Shown: positions 8,169-17,902, counted from the first letter of the stretch. The stretch is DNA of 64,000 bases from Lachnospiraceae bacterium (GCA_017440575.1 JAFSGY010000064.1:1-64000); one strand, 5' to 3'. Translations and numbers: made by a program. The notes: generated from the sequence alone by a model not told the origin.

Positions 8169-9548
8169 ATGGAAAAGAGAGTATTCTGTCTTTTTCTTGC
8201 GGTAATGCTCGTGCTCACAGGGTGTGGGGATGTGCAAGGCAGCCAGACACAACAGGTAGTCGTGCAGGAGCCGGAGACAAAGGAACAGAGTGTGGAGGAA
8301 GTATATAAGGTAGAACAGCCGATGCTAGCCGGTGAGATTACCTTTGAACTTCCGGTTAGTATGGTAAGAGCCGTGGTGAATCGCAATGGTTATCAGCCTG
8401 GTAGAGAGAAGTATGTTCTTTTTTTAGGTGAAAATATAACAGGTGAATTTCGTGTGGTTCGAGAAGCTGACTGGGAGATAGTCTATACTGGAACGATACA
8501 GAAGAGTGGGATGAATGGTGATGCCCATTATGTGAATATGGGAATTGGCGACTTTTCTGAGGTAACAGAGCCGGGTAGCTATTACATAGAACAGAATCAG
8601 GTAGGAAGGTCTTATAGCTTTACCATATCAGAAACGGTGTATGAGCCTGTTTTTCAGGGATTGATAGAGAATATCCTGACAGAACTTCCGCAGGCAGAAG
8701 AAGTTACTGCAGCAAATATTTGTGATGTCAGCTTTGGTATGCATTCGATGATGCTTGCCTTGCAATGTCATGGTGTGCTTTTTGAAAAAGATAACAATCT
8801 TGTTATGCAGCTTCTGGAGCTTGCAGAGTGGCTTATGAGCTTTCAGGATGAAACAAATGGAAGTATGTTTGAGGATTATGAGGCAACAGCAGCGTTTTGC
8901 GGTGTATTAACACAGAGTGCGGCAACCTTTGGAAAATACGATGCCAATGTCGCTAAGAATTTTACCGCAGCAGCGAAAAAGGCGTGGATATGGATGGAGA
9001 AGAATCCTGATATGGCAAAGGTTAATCCATCAGCGCAGTTTTATGCAGCGGCACAGCTCTACAAGACGGAGGGCAGTTGGGGCTATAAGACAACGATAGA
9101 GAATTATTTAGCGACTAGAGCAACAAGAATTACAGAAGACAGATTTGCCTTTTATGGTTCGGTTATTTATCTGAATACGATTAAGGGAACCAATCGAGAC
9201 CTGTGTACGAAGATTATGCAGGAGCTTGTTGATGAGACAGAGGAGATTAGCCGTAAAGCGAAGGCGAATCCGTATCTCGTTTATAGCAATGACATTGCAC
9301 AGAATTTGCAAAAGGTGTTATTAATCTGCTTTGTGGATTATATTACGCCAAGTAACGAATATGCTGTTATTATAGAGAATACATTACATTATCTGTTAGG
9401 AAGAAATGAAACGGGAGGGCGCTATCTGAATGAAAACGGTGTATGGACATCTATGGATATGACCGCAGGAAAAACATTGGAATGGAATGGCATCCTGTTG
9501 TTCTGCCTTAGCGATTTATTAAATACTGCAGCAGATGAAGTAAATTAA
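8169..9548 (+). CDS. Lipoprotein with GH9-like fold
   Basis: 459 aa. The N-terminal signal ends in a lipobox (VLTGCGD, Cys about 19). Residues about 55-155 resemble the Ig-like domain in front of family 9 glycoside hydrolases (VVNRNGYQPG, GDFSEVTEPGSYYI). The rest resembles the (alpha/alpha)6 barrel of GH9, including a YLLGRN motif. The terminal block where GH9 enzymes carry their proton-donor Glu (NEVxxxxNAP) reads TLEWNGILL, and the HHR motif is missing. It may be a sugar-binding or degenerate surface protein rather than an active cellulase. It sits upstream of ddl-murF on the same strand. Confidence 0.62.
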   Translation: MEKRVFCLFLAVMLVLTGCGDVQGSQTQQVVVQEPETKEQSVEEVYKVEQPMLAGEITFELPVSMVRAVVNRNGYQPGREKYVLFLGENITGEFRVVREADWEIVYTGTIQKSGMNGDAHYVNMGIGDFSEVTEPGSYYIEQNQVGRSYSFTISETVYEPVFQGLIENILTELPQAEEVTAANICDVSFGMHSMMLALQCHGVLFEKDNNLVMQLLELAEWLMSFQDETNGSMFEDYEATAAFCGVLTQSAATFGKYDANVAKNFTAAAKKAWIWMEKNPDMAKVNPSAQFYAAAQLYKTEGSWGYKTTIENYLATRATRITEDRFAFYGSVIYLNTIKGTNRDLCTKIMQELVDETEEISRKAKANPYLVYSNDIAQNLQKVLLICFVDYITPSNEYAVIIENTLHYLLGRNETGGRYLNENGVWTSMDMTAGKTLEWNGILLFCLSDLLNTAADEVN

Positions 9549-9588
9549 GCGCTGGTAAGGAATTGGAGAGGAAAGGTTTGGTGAAAAT

Positions 9589-10626
9589 ATGAGAATTGTA
9601 GTTTTAGCAGGAGGAATTAGTACAGAACGAGATGTATCCTTAGTTACAGGTTCGATGATTTATAAGGCACTTGTAAATAAGGGACATGAGGTTGTGCTAT
9701 TGGATGTTTATCTTGGTTATGAAGAGGAGAATTATGCAGATATTTTCTCTGTAAAGAGAGATTGGAGTGAGAAGATTGGTGCAATCAGCAGTCAGAATCC
9801 GGATATTAGTCAGGTAAAGGCAATGAGAAAAGATAATCCGGAATGTGCAATAGGACCTCATGTAATTGACATTTGCTCACAGGCAGACATTGTATTTCTT
9901 GCACTTCATGGACAGAATGGTGAGGATGGCAAGATTCAGGCAATGTTTGACTTATTGGATATAAAGTATACAGGTACAAATTATTTGTCCAGTGCACTTG
10001 CTATGGATAAGGCGATTTCTAAGGAATTTTTTGTGAAATATGGTATTCCAACTCCGCAGGGAATTACCCTTGTAAAGGGAGAAGAGGTAAGTTGGAACTG
10101 TTTCCCGTGTATTGTAAAGGTTAATTGTGGTGGCTCTAGTGTAGGTGTTTATAAGGCAAATGATTCCAAGGAGCTTATGGATGCTTTAGAGCAGGCATAT
10201 TCTTTTGAAGATAGAGTATTAATCGAGGAATTTATTGAGGGTAGAGAGTTTTCGATTGGTGTCATTGATGGAAAGGCATTACCGATTATTGAAATTGCAC
10301 CAAAGGTAGGCTTTTATGATTACAAGAATAAATATCAGGCAGGCTCTGCGATTGAGACTTGTCCTGCTGAGCTGCCAGAGTATGTAACCTCTGCTATGCA
10401 GGTATGTGCGGAGAAGGTATATGAGGCATTAAGACTTTGTACCTATGTAAGAATCGATTTCCGTATGGATAACAATTATAATTTTTATTGCTTAGAGGCT
10501 AATACATTACCGGGAATGACACCGACCTCCTTGTTACCTCAAGAGGCGGCAGCAGTCGGAATTGATTTTGAAGGACTTTGTGAAAAGATTATAGAGATTT
10601 CCATGAAAAAATATGATTCCAAATAG
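9589..10626 (+). CDS. ddl: D-alanine--D-alanine ligase
   Basis: 345-aa ATP-grasp enzyme that joins two D-alanines for the peptidoglycan pentapeptide. Family signatures are the N-terminal LAGGISTERDVSL, HGQNGEDG near 107, the ATP-grasp core CIVKVNCGGSSVGVYKA near 171, and the metal-binding end EANTLPGMTPTSLLP near 311. Length is normal apart from a small insertion near 45-75. murF follows, so two consecutive cytoplasmic steps of peptidoglycan precursor synthesis are linked. Confidence 0.95.
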   Translation: MRIVVLAGGISTERDVSLVTGSMIYKALVNKGHEVVLLDVYLGYEEENYADIFSVKRDWSEKIGAISSQNPDISQVKAMRKDNPECAIGPHVIDICSQADIVFLALHGQNGEDGKIQAMFDLLDIKYTGTNYLSSALAMDKAISKEFFVKYGIPTPQGITLVKGEEVSWNCFPCIVKVNCGGSSVGVYKANDSKELMDALEQAYSFEDRVLIEEFIEGREFSIGVIDGKALPIIEIAPKVGFYDYKNKYQAGSAIETCPAELPEYVTSAMQVCAEKVYEALRLCTYVRIDFRMDNNYNFYCLEANTLPGMTPTSLLPQEAAAVGIDFEGLCEKIIEISMKKYDSK

Positions 10627-10644
10627 TATAAATAGGGAAAGGCA

Positions 10645-10700
10645 GTAACAGGTTCAGTTTAGGTCGAAGCACTTGCTGCTGAGACCGTAAGAACATGATT
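10645..10700 (+). repeat. Left-half fragment of the miniature repeat
   Basis: GTAACAGGTTCAG, then the hairpin GGTC-ga-AGCA-cttgc-TGCT-ga-GACC, then CGTAAGAACATGAT. It matches the left half of the copies at 27093 and 42322. The right half is missing and the fragment runs straight into the murF ribosome site, so it forms the murF leader. Confidence 0.7.
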
Positions 10701-10712
10701 CAGGTGTGCAAA

Positions 10713-12089
10713 ATGAAAAACTTGACATTACATAATATCGCAAAGGCTGTAGGGGGAGAACTGTTCTGTGCTGAAGGTAAGGAACAGCTGGAAGTAAAGG
10801 GCGTTGTATTAGATTCCAGAAAGGTAGAGCAGGACTTTCTCTTTGTTGCTACGGTAGGTGAGCGTGTGGATGGCCACAGCTTTATTGGGCAGGTATATGA
10901 GAAGGGCGCATTATGTGTCATATGTGAAAAAGCACCGGAAAATCCCTCAGGCGCTTATATTTTAGTGAAAAGCAGTTTTCAGGCATTGAAGGATGTAGCC
11001 AGATTCTATCGAGATAGCCTTGCTATTAAGGTAGTTGGAATTACAGGAAGTGTTGGAAAGACTAGTACTAAGGAGTTTATTGCAAGTGTGTTGGCAACTC
11101 ATTATAGGGTGCTCAAAACGGAGGGGAACTTCAATAATGAAGTAGGACTTCCACTTACGGTTCTTCGCATCGAAGAGGATACTGAGGTTGCGGTTCTAGA
11201 GATGGGAATCAGTGACTTTGGGGAAATGCATCGTCTAAGTGAGATTGCAAAGCCAGATATTTGTGTGATTACCAATATTGGACAGTGCCATTTGGAGAAT
11301 CTTGGTACAAGAGATGGGATTTTAAAGGCAAAGACGGAAATCTTTGACTTTATGAAGGAAGACGGAAGCATTTGCTTAAATGGTGATGATGATAAGCTGA
11401 TTACGGTTGAAAATATAAAGGGTAAGCAGCCTGTTTTCTTTGGAAGAAACGAAAAGCATACTATTTATGCAACAGATTGTGAGAATCGGGGACTTTACGG
11501 AAGTAAAGTAGTTATCCATAGAGAGGGAAGGAGCTTTGAGGCGACTATTCCACTTCCGGGTGAGCATATGATATACAATGCACTGGCGGCAACTGCGGTT
11601 GCAACCATGCTTGGACTTTCTGATGAGGAGATTCAGAAGGGAATTGCATCAGTAGAACCGGTTGGTGGAAGAAGCCATATTATTCGAGAAGAACATGTCA
11701 CAATCATTGATGACTGCTACAATGCGAATCCTGTTTCCATGAAGGCAGCAATTGATTTGCTTTCTATGGCTAATTCCAGAACAGTTGCTATTTTAGGAGA
11801 TATGTTTGAGCTTGGAAGCAATGAAAATGCTTTGCATCATGAGGTAGGTGTATATGCAGCGGAAAAGGGAATTGATGTGATTCTTTGCATTGGGAACCTT
11901 TCAAGGAATATGTATGAGGGTTCATTGTCGGTGGATGATTCCACAAGCAAGTCTTATTATTTTGTGGATAAAGTAACATTATTAGAACAGCTTGGTGGAT
12001 TATTGCAGACGGGAGATTCTATACTAGTGAAGGCGTCTCATGGTATGCATTTTGAGGAATTACTTGATAAAATAGTAAATGTTTTTTAA
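10713..12089 (+). CDS. murF: UDP-MurNAc-tripeptide--D-Ala-D-Ala ligase
   Basis: Adds the D-Ala-D-Ala made by Ddl to UDP-MurNAc-tripeptide in the cytoplasm. 458 aa from ATG 10713, preferred because AGGTG lies 6 bases upstream; ATG 10695 would add six residues. The Mur N-terminal domain (VLDSRKV) is followed by the P-loop GITGSVGKTSTKEF near residue 110, the central Mur motifs (EMGISDFGEMHRL; NGDDD) and the C-terminal domain (DDCYNANP, AILGDMFELG). Its start lies inside the tail of a repeat fragment. Confidence 0.95.
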   Translation: MKNLTLHNIAKAVGGELFCAEGKEQLEVKGVVLDSRKVEQDFLFVATVGERVDGHSFIGQVYEKGALCVICEKAPENPSGAYILVKSSFQALKDVARFYRDSLAIKVVGITGSVGKTSTKEFIASVLATHYRVLKTEGNFNNEVGLPLTVLRIEEDTEVAVLEMGISDFGEMHRLSEIAKPDICVITNIGQCHLENLGTRDGILKAKTEIFDFMKEDGSICLNGDDDKLITVENIKGKQPVFFGRNEKHTIYATDCENRGLYGSKVVIHREGRSFEATIPLPGEHMIYNALAATAVATMLGLSDEEIQKGIASVEPVGGRSHIIREEHVTIIDDCYNANPVSMKAAIDLLSMANSRTVAILGDMFELGSNENALHHEVGVYAAEKGIDVILCIGNLSRNMYEGSLSVDDSTSKSYYFVDKVTLLEQLGGLLQTGDSILVKASHGMHFEELLDKIVNVF

Positions 12090-12120
12090 TGCGTATCATG
12101 AGTATATAATTGGAAAAATA

Positions 12121-12155
12121 AAAACAGAGTAGTGTTTTGAAACATTACTCTGTTT
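12121..12155. terminator. Bidirectional terminator murF / plsC
   Basis: AAAACAGAGTAGTGTTT pairs with AACATTACTCTGTTTT, with T runs on both sides, between the convergent genes. Confidence 0.85.
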
Positions 12156-12160
12156 TTTGA

Positions 12161-12895
12161 TTATACCAGTTCTTTATTTTTGAAATAGGTTTCACTGATA
12201 AGCTTCTGGAAGTAAGCACCTGGTTTCTTTTTGTATTCATCAGGAAGCTCATTTAAATAAACAGGTTTTCCATACTCAATAATAACGTGCGCTTTTTTAA
12301 TACGTGGACTCTGGTCTTCGAAGACAGCAGCACTATTGTTAATTGTCATAGGAATAACAGGAACACCTGCCTTGGAGGCAATTTTAAAGCTTCCTTCATG
12401 GAATTCTAGGAAGGTATCAGCGGTTTTATTTCTGGTTCCTTCTGGGAAGATGCAAATAGAAATACCATTTTTCAGCTTATCAATAGCAGCTAAAATGGTC
12501 TTCATACCTTCCTTTATATTATCACGGTCAAGGAAGAGGCAATGCAGAAGCTTCATCCATGCACTGAGCATAGGAACCTTTTCCATTTCTTTTTTGGAAA
12601 TATAGCCTGTTAATCTTGGAACCTTTGGATAAGTCAGAATAATATCAAAATAGCTTCTATGGTTTCCTACGTACATAACCGGTATATCTTTTGGAACATT
12701 TTCTAAACCAATATAATCAACCTTTACACCGGCGGTAAATATACAGCAACGAAATGCCCAATTGACAATGGCAAGAGATGATTTATCTCTTAACTCAGGA
12801 TTAAACTTGCCAATAATATGCTCTACTCCTCTGACAGGAATGGTAACAATGAGAAATACGACGAGAAAACCAAAGGTTAAAATGAATCGAATCAT
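12161..12895 (-). CDS. plsC: 1-acyl-sn-glycerol-3-phosphate acyltransferase
   Basis: 244-aa membrane-associated acyltransferase of phospholipid synthesis, converting lysophosphatidate to phosphatidate. The catalytic HX4D motif is NHRSYFD near residue 79, and the acceptor motif FPEGTRNK lies near 150. An N-terminal helix (about 2-20) anchors it. AAAGGAG lies at good spacing before the ATG. Monocistronic and convergent with murF. Confidence 0.9.
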   Translation of the reverse strand: MIRFILTFGFLVVFLIVTIPVRGVEHIIGKFNPELRDKSSLAIVNWAFRCCIFTAGVKVDYIGLENVPKDIPVMYVGNHRSYFDIILTYPKVPRLTGYISKKEMEKVPMLSAWMKLLHCLFLDRDNIKEGMKTILAAIDKLKNGISICIFPEGTRNKTADTFLEFHEGSFKIASKAGVPVIPMTINNSAAVFEDQSPRIKKAHVIIEYGKPVYLNELPDEYKKKPGAYFQKLISETYFKNKELV

Positions 12896-13016
12896 AAGGA
12901 ACTCCTTTAAATAAAATAATTATCTAAATTATATAAAATTTGGCATCTAAAAGCAACTGTAACGGAATAAGTTTGTGATTTCCATAATAGGATATAGACA
13001 AAGGAGGGCATAAGAT

Positions 13017-13433
13017 ATGGCTATAAGAAAATGGATAAAAGGAATTACGGTTGTTATGTTTGCTGTATTATCTGTATGTGGTTGTGCAGCGCAGGAAGAA
13101 ACGCAAGCCAAGCTTCGTGATTTGGAGTTTACCGTTGTTGCAGAGGAAGAACAGCCGGAAGCTTTAGTAGAGGTTATGGAACAGAAGAAAACGAGTCCGT
13201 TTCAGATAAGCTATACATTAGGAGAAGACCTGTATCTTGCCATTGGTTATGGAGAGCAGCAGACAGGGGGCTATAGTATTTCTGTGGATGAGCTTTATGA
13301 GACGGAGAATAATATTGTGGTAGATACAACTCTGGTAGGACCGACAGCAGATGAACAGGTAGTACAAAGTCTTACATATCCATATATTGTAATAAAAACA
13401 GAACTGATTGATAAGGATGTGGATTTTCGTTAG
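13017..13433 (+). CDS. PrcB-domain lipoprotein
   Basis: 138 aa. The signal sequence ends in VCGCAAQ, with a lipobox Cys at about 22-24. The C-terminal 75 residues match the PrcB C-terminal pattern: GYGEQQTGGYSISVDELYE followed by a TTLVGP turn and a TYPYIVIKT strand. PrcB-type domains are known from an extracellular protease complex and are often found alone on lipoproteins. The function here is unknown. Confidence 0.7.
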   Translation: MAIRKWIKGITVVMFAVLSVCGCAAQEETQAKLRDLEFTVVAEEEQPEALVEVMEQKKTSPFQISYTLGEDLYLAIGYGEQQTGGYSISVDELYETENNIVVDTTLVGPTADEQVVQSLTYPYIVIKTELIDKDVDFR

Positions 13434-13472
13434 CAGATAGGATATACTAAGGATAATAAGTATAGAAAGAGA

Positions 13473-13499
13473 GTAACTAGGAAAATGTTGAATAGTTAC
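13473..13499 (+). repeat. Solo right end of the miniature repeat
   Basis: GTAACTAGGAAAATGTTGAATAGTTAC closely matches the right-terminal hairpin of the intact repeat at 43255-43281 (same length, same ends). No left half is present. It lies just before pyrC and an alternative upstream ATG falls inside it. Confidence 0.6.
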
Positions 13500-13514
13500 G
13501 AAAGAGGAATGGAT

Positions 13515-14819
13515 ATGCTGTGGATAAAAAATGGCAGGCTAATAAATCCTGCAACAGACTATGATGAAAAGGTCAATATTCTGATTGATGAAGGGAAAAT
13601 TTCAAAAATAACATCAAAAGCATGGGAAGAGATAGAAAATGAAATAAAAACTTGCAAAAATGACGAAGCACAGATGATAGATGCAGAGGGGTGTATTGTT
13701 GCACCAGGTCTGGTAGATGTGCATGTTCACTTCCGTGATCCGGGCTTCACCTACAAGGAAGATATTGAAACAGGAGCAAGAGCGGCGCTAAAGGGAGGCT
13801 TTACCAGCGTTGTACTGATGGCAAATACAAAGCCTACGGTTGATAATGAAGAAACCTTGGCATATGTGTTGGAAAAAGGTGAAAAAACAGACCTTCATGT
13901 TTATTCCTGTGCGGCAGTGACAAAAGGACTTGCGGGCAAAGAACTAGTTGATATGGATACCCTTCTGGCAAAGGGGGCAGCGGGCTTTACGGATGATGGG
14001 ATTCCTATTATGGATGAGGCGCTGTTAGAAAACGCAATGAAAAAGGCGGCAGAGCTTGGTGTTCCGGTCAGCTTGCATGAGGAGGATGCTTCGCTTATTA
14101 CGAATAATGGTGTGAATAGAGGAAAGGCTTCTGAGCATTATGGAATTGGTGGTTCACCAAGAGAAGCAGAAATCTCACTGATAAAGAGAGATTTGGAAGT
14201 GGCATTGAGAACGGGTGCTATTTTAAATGTACAGCATATTAGTTCCAAAGAGGGTGTGGAGCTTGTAAGACAGGCAAAGAAGCGCTCTGAGAAGGGAACG
14301 ATTCATGCAGAGGCAACACCACACCACTTTAGTCTGAACGAAGAGGCTGTTATAAAGTACGGAACTTTGGCAAAGATGAATCCACCGTTACGTGAGGAGA
14401 CAGACAGACTCGCTATTATAGAAGGTTTGAAGGATGGAACCATCGATATTATTGCAACAGATCATGCGCCGCATAGTACAGAAGAAAAGGAAAAACCATT
14501 GACAGAGGCACCGAGTGGAATCATTGGACTGGAAACGGCGTTGTCTCTTGGCGTTACCAATCTGGTTCATACTGGAGAACTTTCTATGTCTAAGCTTTTG
14601 GCGGCAATGACTTGTAATCCGGCAAGGATGTATGGGTTAGATGCTGGAACGATTGAGGAAGGTAAGAAAGCAGATATTGTTATCTTCTCAGAAGATGAGG
14701 AATGGATTGTTGGAGATTATGAATCCAAATCAACCAATTCGCCATTTACAGGAATGAGTCTTAAGGGTGTCGTAAAGCATACCATCGTGGATGGAAAGCT
14801 TGTATATAGCAGTTTATAA
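13515..14819 (+). CDS. pyrC: Dihydroorotase
   Basis: Zinc amidohydrolase of de novo pyrimidine synthesis that cyclises carbamoyl-aspartate to dihydroorotate. 434 aa from ATG 13515, chosen for the AGAGGA six bases upstream; the in-frame ATG at 13485 lies inside a repeat fragment. Metal ligands are in HVHFRDPG near residue 60, and ATDHAPHS near 315 carries the catalytic Asp. Length and motifs fit the class I enzyme. It stands apart from pyrK-pyrD at 22.9 kb. Confidence 0.93.
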   Translation: MLWIKNGRLINPATDYDEKVNILIDEGKISKITSKAWEEIENEIKTCKNDEAQMIDAEGCIVAPGLVDVHVHFRDPGFTYKEDIETGARAALKGGFTSVVLMANTKPTVDNEETLAYVLEKGEKTDLHVYSCAAVTKGLAGKELVDMDTLLAKGAAGFTDDGIPIMDEALLENAMKKAAELGVPVSLHEEDASLITNNGVNRGKASEHYGIGGSPREAEISLIKRDLEVALRTGAILNVQHISSKEGVELVRQAKKRSEKGTIHAEATPHHFSLNEEAVIKYGTLAKMNPPLREETDRLAIIEGLKDGTIDIIATDHAPHSTEEKEKPLTEAPSGIIGLETALSLGVTNLVHTGELSMSKLLAAMTCNPARMYGLDAGTIEEGKKADIVIFSEDEEWIVGDYESKSTNSPFTGMSLKGVVKHTIVDGKLVYSSL

Positions 14820-14877
14820 AACGAAAAAATAGGGGGCTGTGAAAAAGCACTCAGCGCGAAGGCAGTCCCTAGCTAAT

Positions 14878-14921
14878 AAACGGGATAGATATCTTGGATG
14901 TTCAAGATACCTATCCCGTTT
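14878..14921. terminator. Bidirectional terminator pyrC / XRE gene
   Basis: AAACGGGATAGATATCTTG pairs with CAAGATACCTATCCCGTTT. It lies between convergent genes. Confidence 0.8.
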
Positions 14922-14944
14922 GGTTTACAGGATTCGCTTCATTA

Positions 14945-15526
14945 TTAAAAAATTAAAATAATTCCCAGTTCGATTAAAGAGATTATAAAAGCAATTAGAC
15001 CTACGCCAAGGACTATCATTAACTTTTGATAAGGTCTCTTGCCATATTCTTGATTCTTTTGAATTTCATTTAAAGTTTTTCCTTCTGAAAAAGCAACAAT
15101 TTCTCTATAAGTCTGTATGTCATGAGTTTTTTTGAATTTATCAATTTTTCTAGCATAATATATTCCTATGATATATAATATTGCCCATATACCAAGTCCC
15201 CGAAATCCCCAAAGGGATGCAAGTGGAACAGCTAATATTATTTCTGCAAGAAGTAGTAGCGTAAAGATGCCGCCATCCTTGTTGAAACGTTTGATATCAT
15301 CTGTTTTTATTTGTTCTTTCATTTCTTCTAAATCTCCTTTAACTAAAGTATCAAGAGAAATATCAAAAAGAGAACTTAATAATAACAGGCTTTTTATATC
15401 AGGATAATTTTTATCATTTTCCCAATTTGAGATGCTCTGGCGTGTTACAAAAATTCTTTCGGCCAGTTCATCCTGGGATAGCTTTAATTCCTGCCTGTAT
15501 TTCCTAATCTGTTTACCAATCTCCAT
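14945..15526 (-). CDS. XRE-family regulator with membrane tail
   Basis: 193 aa. A lambda-repressor-type helix-turn-helix occupies residues 1-60 (LSQDELAERIFVTRQSISNW), then a short linker and three hydrophobic segments (about 90-108, 112-125, 168-190). This layout is common in Firmicutes for membrane-tethered XRE regulators. An AGGAGG site precedes the ATG. No partner gene is adjacent. Confidence 0.8.
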   Translation of the reverse strand: MEIGKQIRKYRQELKLSQDELAERIFVTRQSISNWENDKNYPDIKSLLLLSSLFDISLDTLVKGDLEEMKEQIKTDDIKRFNKDGGIFTLLLLAEIILAVPLASLWGFRGLGIWAILYIIGIYYARKIDKFKKTHDIQTYREIVAFSEGKTLNEIQKNQEYGKRPYQKLMIVLGVGLIAFIISLIELGIILIF

Positions 15527-15599
15527 TTGATGTCCTCCTGTACTTGTATAGTATGATAATATGGAGTATTTTGGCTATCAAAACTGTTTTACATCAGTG

Positions 15600-15635
15600 T
15601 TTTAGGCATGTAAAAAATATTTTACATGCCTAAAA
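15600..15635. terminator. Perfect 16-bp hairpin between XRE and AraC genes
   Basis: TTTTAGGCATGTAAAA (15600-15615) and TTTTACATGCCTAAAA (15620-15635) with loop AATA. It lies about 18 bp after the AraC gene's stop (minus strand) and upstream of the XRE start, so it can act as a terminator for the former. Its symmetry would also suit a repressor site. Confidence 0.7.
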
Positions 15636-15652
15636 TACTATAAAAATACTAA

Positions 15653-17902
15653 TTATTTTCCTTCTCTCATACTGCTTGGTGTAACGCCATACGTTTTCTT
15701 AAAAGCACGTCTAAAGGTATTGGCGTTATTATAGCCTACCGAAATATATAACTCATTTAGACTGATATTAGTTTCTTTAATTAATTTTGCAGCTTCGTTC
15801 ATACGAATATTTTCCAGATAGGTAGAGAAGTTTACGCCGGTTTTCTCTTTAAACATATGGGAGAAATAGCTCTCTGAAATCTGGAATTCGTCAGATATCT
15901 TGTTAAGTCCCATGGAAGGATCCATGTAATTGCTTACAATATATTTTTCAATCGTGGCAATCAGGTTGGTATCTTCTGTTTCCACAGTGAATAGATCACA
16001 TAGTGTCATAGCAATCTTTTCACACAGCTTGAAGGTTACATGCTGATTAAAGCGTTCATCGAGATTCTGTATCGTTTCTGCTGGAATTGAGCTAGGCAAG
16101 GCAAAACGAGCCTTTAACAGAGTGTTACGAATATCGGATAAGAGGAACTTCAATATATTGATTGGAAGAGAACGCTCCTCGATATTCTCTTGATGAATCA
16201 GGTTGAACAACTCTAATACCTGAGATTTATTACCTGTTGTAATAAAGTGAATCAGCTTGGTAGAGATTTCAGGAGGATAATAGAATGCCTTGGAATCTTT
16301 TTTAATAAACTCATATGGGAAGAAGAAATAATTCTTACTCATATAGCTGGTTGCTTCTGTTGCCTGCTGATAGGATTCCCATACATTCATGAGGGAGTCT
16401 GTGTTACGTCCGATACCGGCAAAGAGCCAGATGTCATAGGTATCCAGCATATAATCATGCAAACGTGAGATGGCATTGCTGATCTTTAAAATATAATCTT
16501 TTTCTTCTTCTTCGCTACAGCAAAGAAGGATAGAATAGGTTCTTTCAGCGGGACTAAAATAATGTAATGGTGTACCAAGATAACTCTGGAGTGCATTGGA
16601 AATAAGCTCATTGATTTCGTCTGGTGAGCTGAGGGTATTCACTATAGCATCCGGATTATCACCGGAATTGTTGTAAACAACAACATATAAAACATTGTAA
16701 TATATATTTTTTTCGCCAAGATTCAGATAGTTGTGTATATAATCCGCTTCCTCTGCCGTTACCGAACCGGATAACAGTTGTTGGATATAGGAAGTACAGA
16801 TAATCGGACGCTGACTGTCAACGACTTCTTGTAATTGAGTCTGTGCTTCTACGGCTTCATGCAATTCCTGACCTAGCTCGATAATTGGCTGAATGTTTCT
16901 GCGCGAAAAATAATAAACCAAAGAGCCACCAACTAAAAGAGTAAGTAGTAATGCTAATATAAAAATATAGCGAAGCGATTCTGTGTTTGCAGTGTTTTCA
17001 AACGACGGAAAACTGTAATAGTAAGAATAACCAGTGTTATCTGACACATATTTTCCAATGGTAATCTTATTTCTGCCCTCATAAGAAGCAAAACCGTTAG
17101 AGTAGTCCATGCTAATAATAGAAGCTTCATCATAAGAATTACCTTCATTAATCGAAAGAATCGGAATACCATCTTCTGCTACTACCATAAGAAAGCCATT
17201 TCCTTCTGCATTAATGCAGTCAAATAACTTAGCAAATTCATCGGAATCAAAAATAAAGCTTACGGTAGCATTGGCATCCATATAGAATAAGTCTCTCATA
17301 TTAATAATGTACATATAAAAATCCCATTCTGTTCCAGGTAAAGCAGAAAAATTCTCAAAAAGCAGAAAACGATTATGGTAATTGCTATCCATATGATAGG
17401 AAATCCAGTCTTTTTCGTGATCTGCAGGATATTTCTGTATGGAGGAATAAAAACGCTCCTGTGTAATAAACTGATTCGCATTTAAAATATAGTTGGTCAA
17501 AGGAAAATAAGAAAAGCTGTCTTTAATAGGAAGAAGCGATTCTAAGTAAATATCCGTAGCCATTGTACTTTGCAATTCTGTTCCAAGCTCAAAAAATGCA
17601 TTATCTGTTTCTTTTTTATTCATGATTTTACGGTAGGAGTTATTTTGTAACAGTTGTCGACAATATACTTCCATAATATGTAAGTCTGTTTCAAAAAGCT
17701 CCACATTATTCACTAATGTAGTTTCATTCTGGGAATTATATGAATCACGCGTGTTATTTAATGAAAAATGATAAATTACGACAAAAAGGAAAAGAATTGT
17801 TAATAAAAATATACTGTAAGAGGTTACCATTTTGAGCATAATGGGATTATTTTGGTTTGTATAATTTGTACTCTTTGAAGCACTTTTTCTATCAAAAATC
17901 AT
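15653..17902 (-). CDS. Membrane AraC-family sensor-regulator
   Basis: 749 aa. Two transmembrane helices (about 28-50 and 305-325) flank an extracellular sensor of about 250 residues. A cytoplasmic region follows, and a C-terminal AraC double helix-turn-helix (about 645-749) includes the GYNNANTFRRAFKKTYGVTP signature. Proteins of this build in Firmicutes sit beside LplA/B/C-type sugar transporters and activate them on sensing an oligosaccharide. It is divergent from exactly such a transporter, with a 267-bp intergenic region between them. Confidence 0.85.
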   Translation of the reverse strand: MIFDRKSASKSTNYTNQNNPIMLKMVTSYSIFLLTILFLFVVIYHFSLNNTRDSYNSQNETTLVNNVELFETDLHIMEVYCRQLLQNNSYRKIMNKKETDNAFFELGTELQSTMATDIYLESLLPIKDSFSYFPLTNYILNANQFITQERFYSSIQKYPADHEKDWISYHMDSNYHNRFLLFENFSALPGTEWDFYMYIINMRDLFYMDANATVSFIFDSDEFAKLFDCINAEGNGFLMVVAEDGIPILSINEGNSYDEASIISMDYSNGFASYEGRNKITIGKYVSDNTGYSYYYSFPSFENTANTESLRYIFILALLLTLLVGGSLVYYFSRRNIQPIIELGQELHEAVEAQTQLQEVVDSQRPIICTSYIQQLLSGSVTAEEADYIHNYLNLGEKNIYYNVLYVVVYNNSGDNPDAIVNTLSSPDEINELISNALQSYLGTPLHYFSPAERTYSILLCCSEEEEKDYILKISNAISRLHDYMLDTYDIWLFAGIGRNTDSLMNVWESYQQATEATSYMSKNYFFFPYEFIKKDSKAFYYPPEISTKLIHFITTGNKSQVLELFNLIHQENIEERSLPINILKFLLSDIRNTLLKARFALPSSIPAETIQNLDERFNQHVTFKLCEKIAMTLCDLFTVETEDTNLIATIEKYIVSNYMDPSMGLNKISDEFQISESYFSHMFKEKTGVNFSTYLENIRMNEAAKLIKETNISLNELYISVGYNNANTFRRAFKKTYGVTPSSMREGK

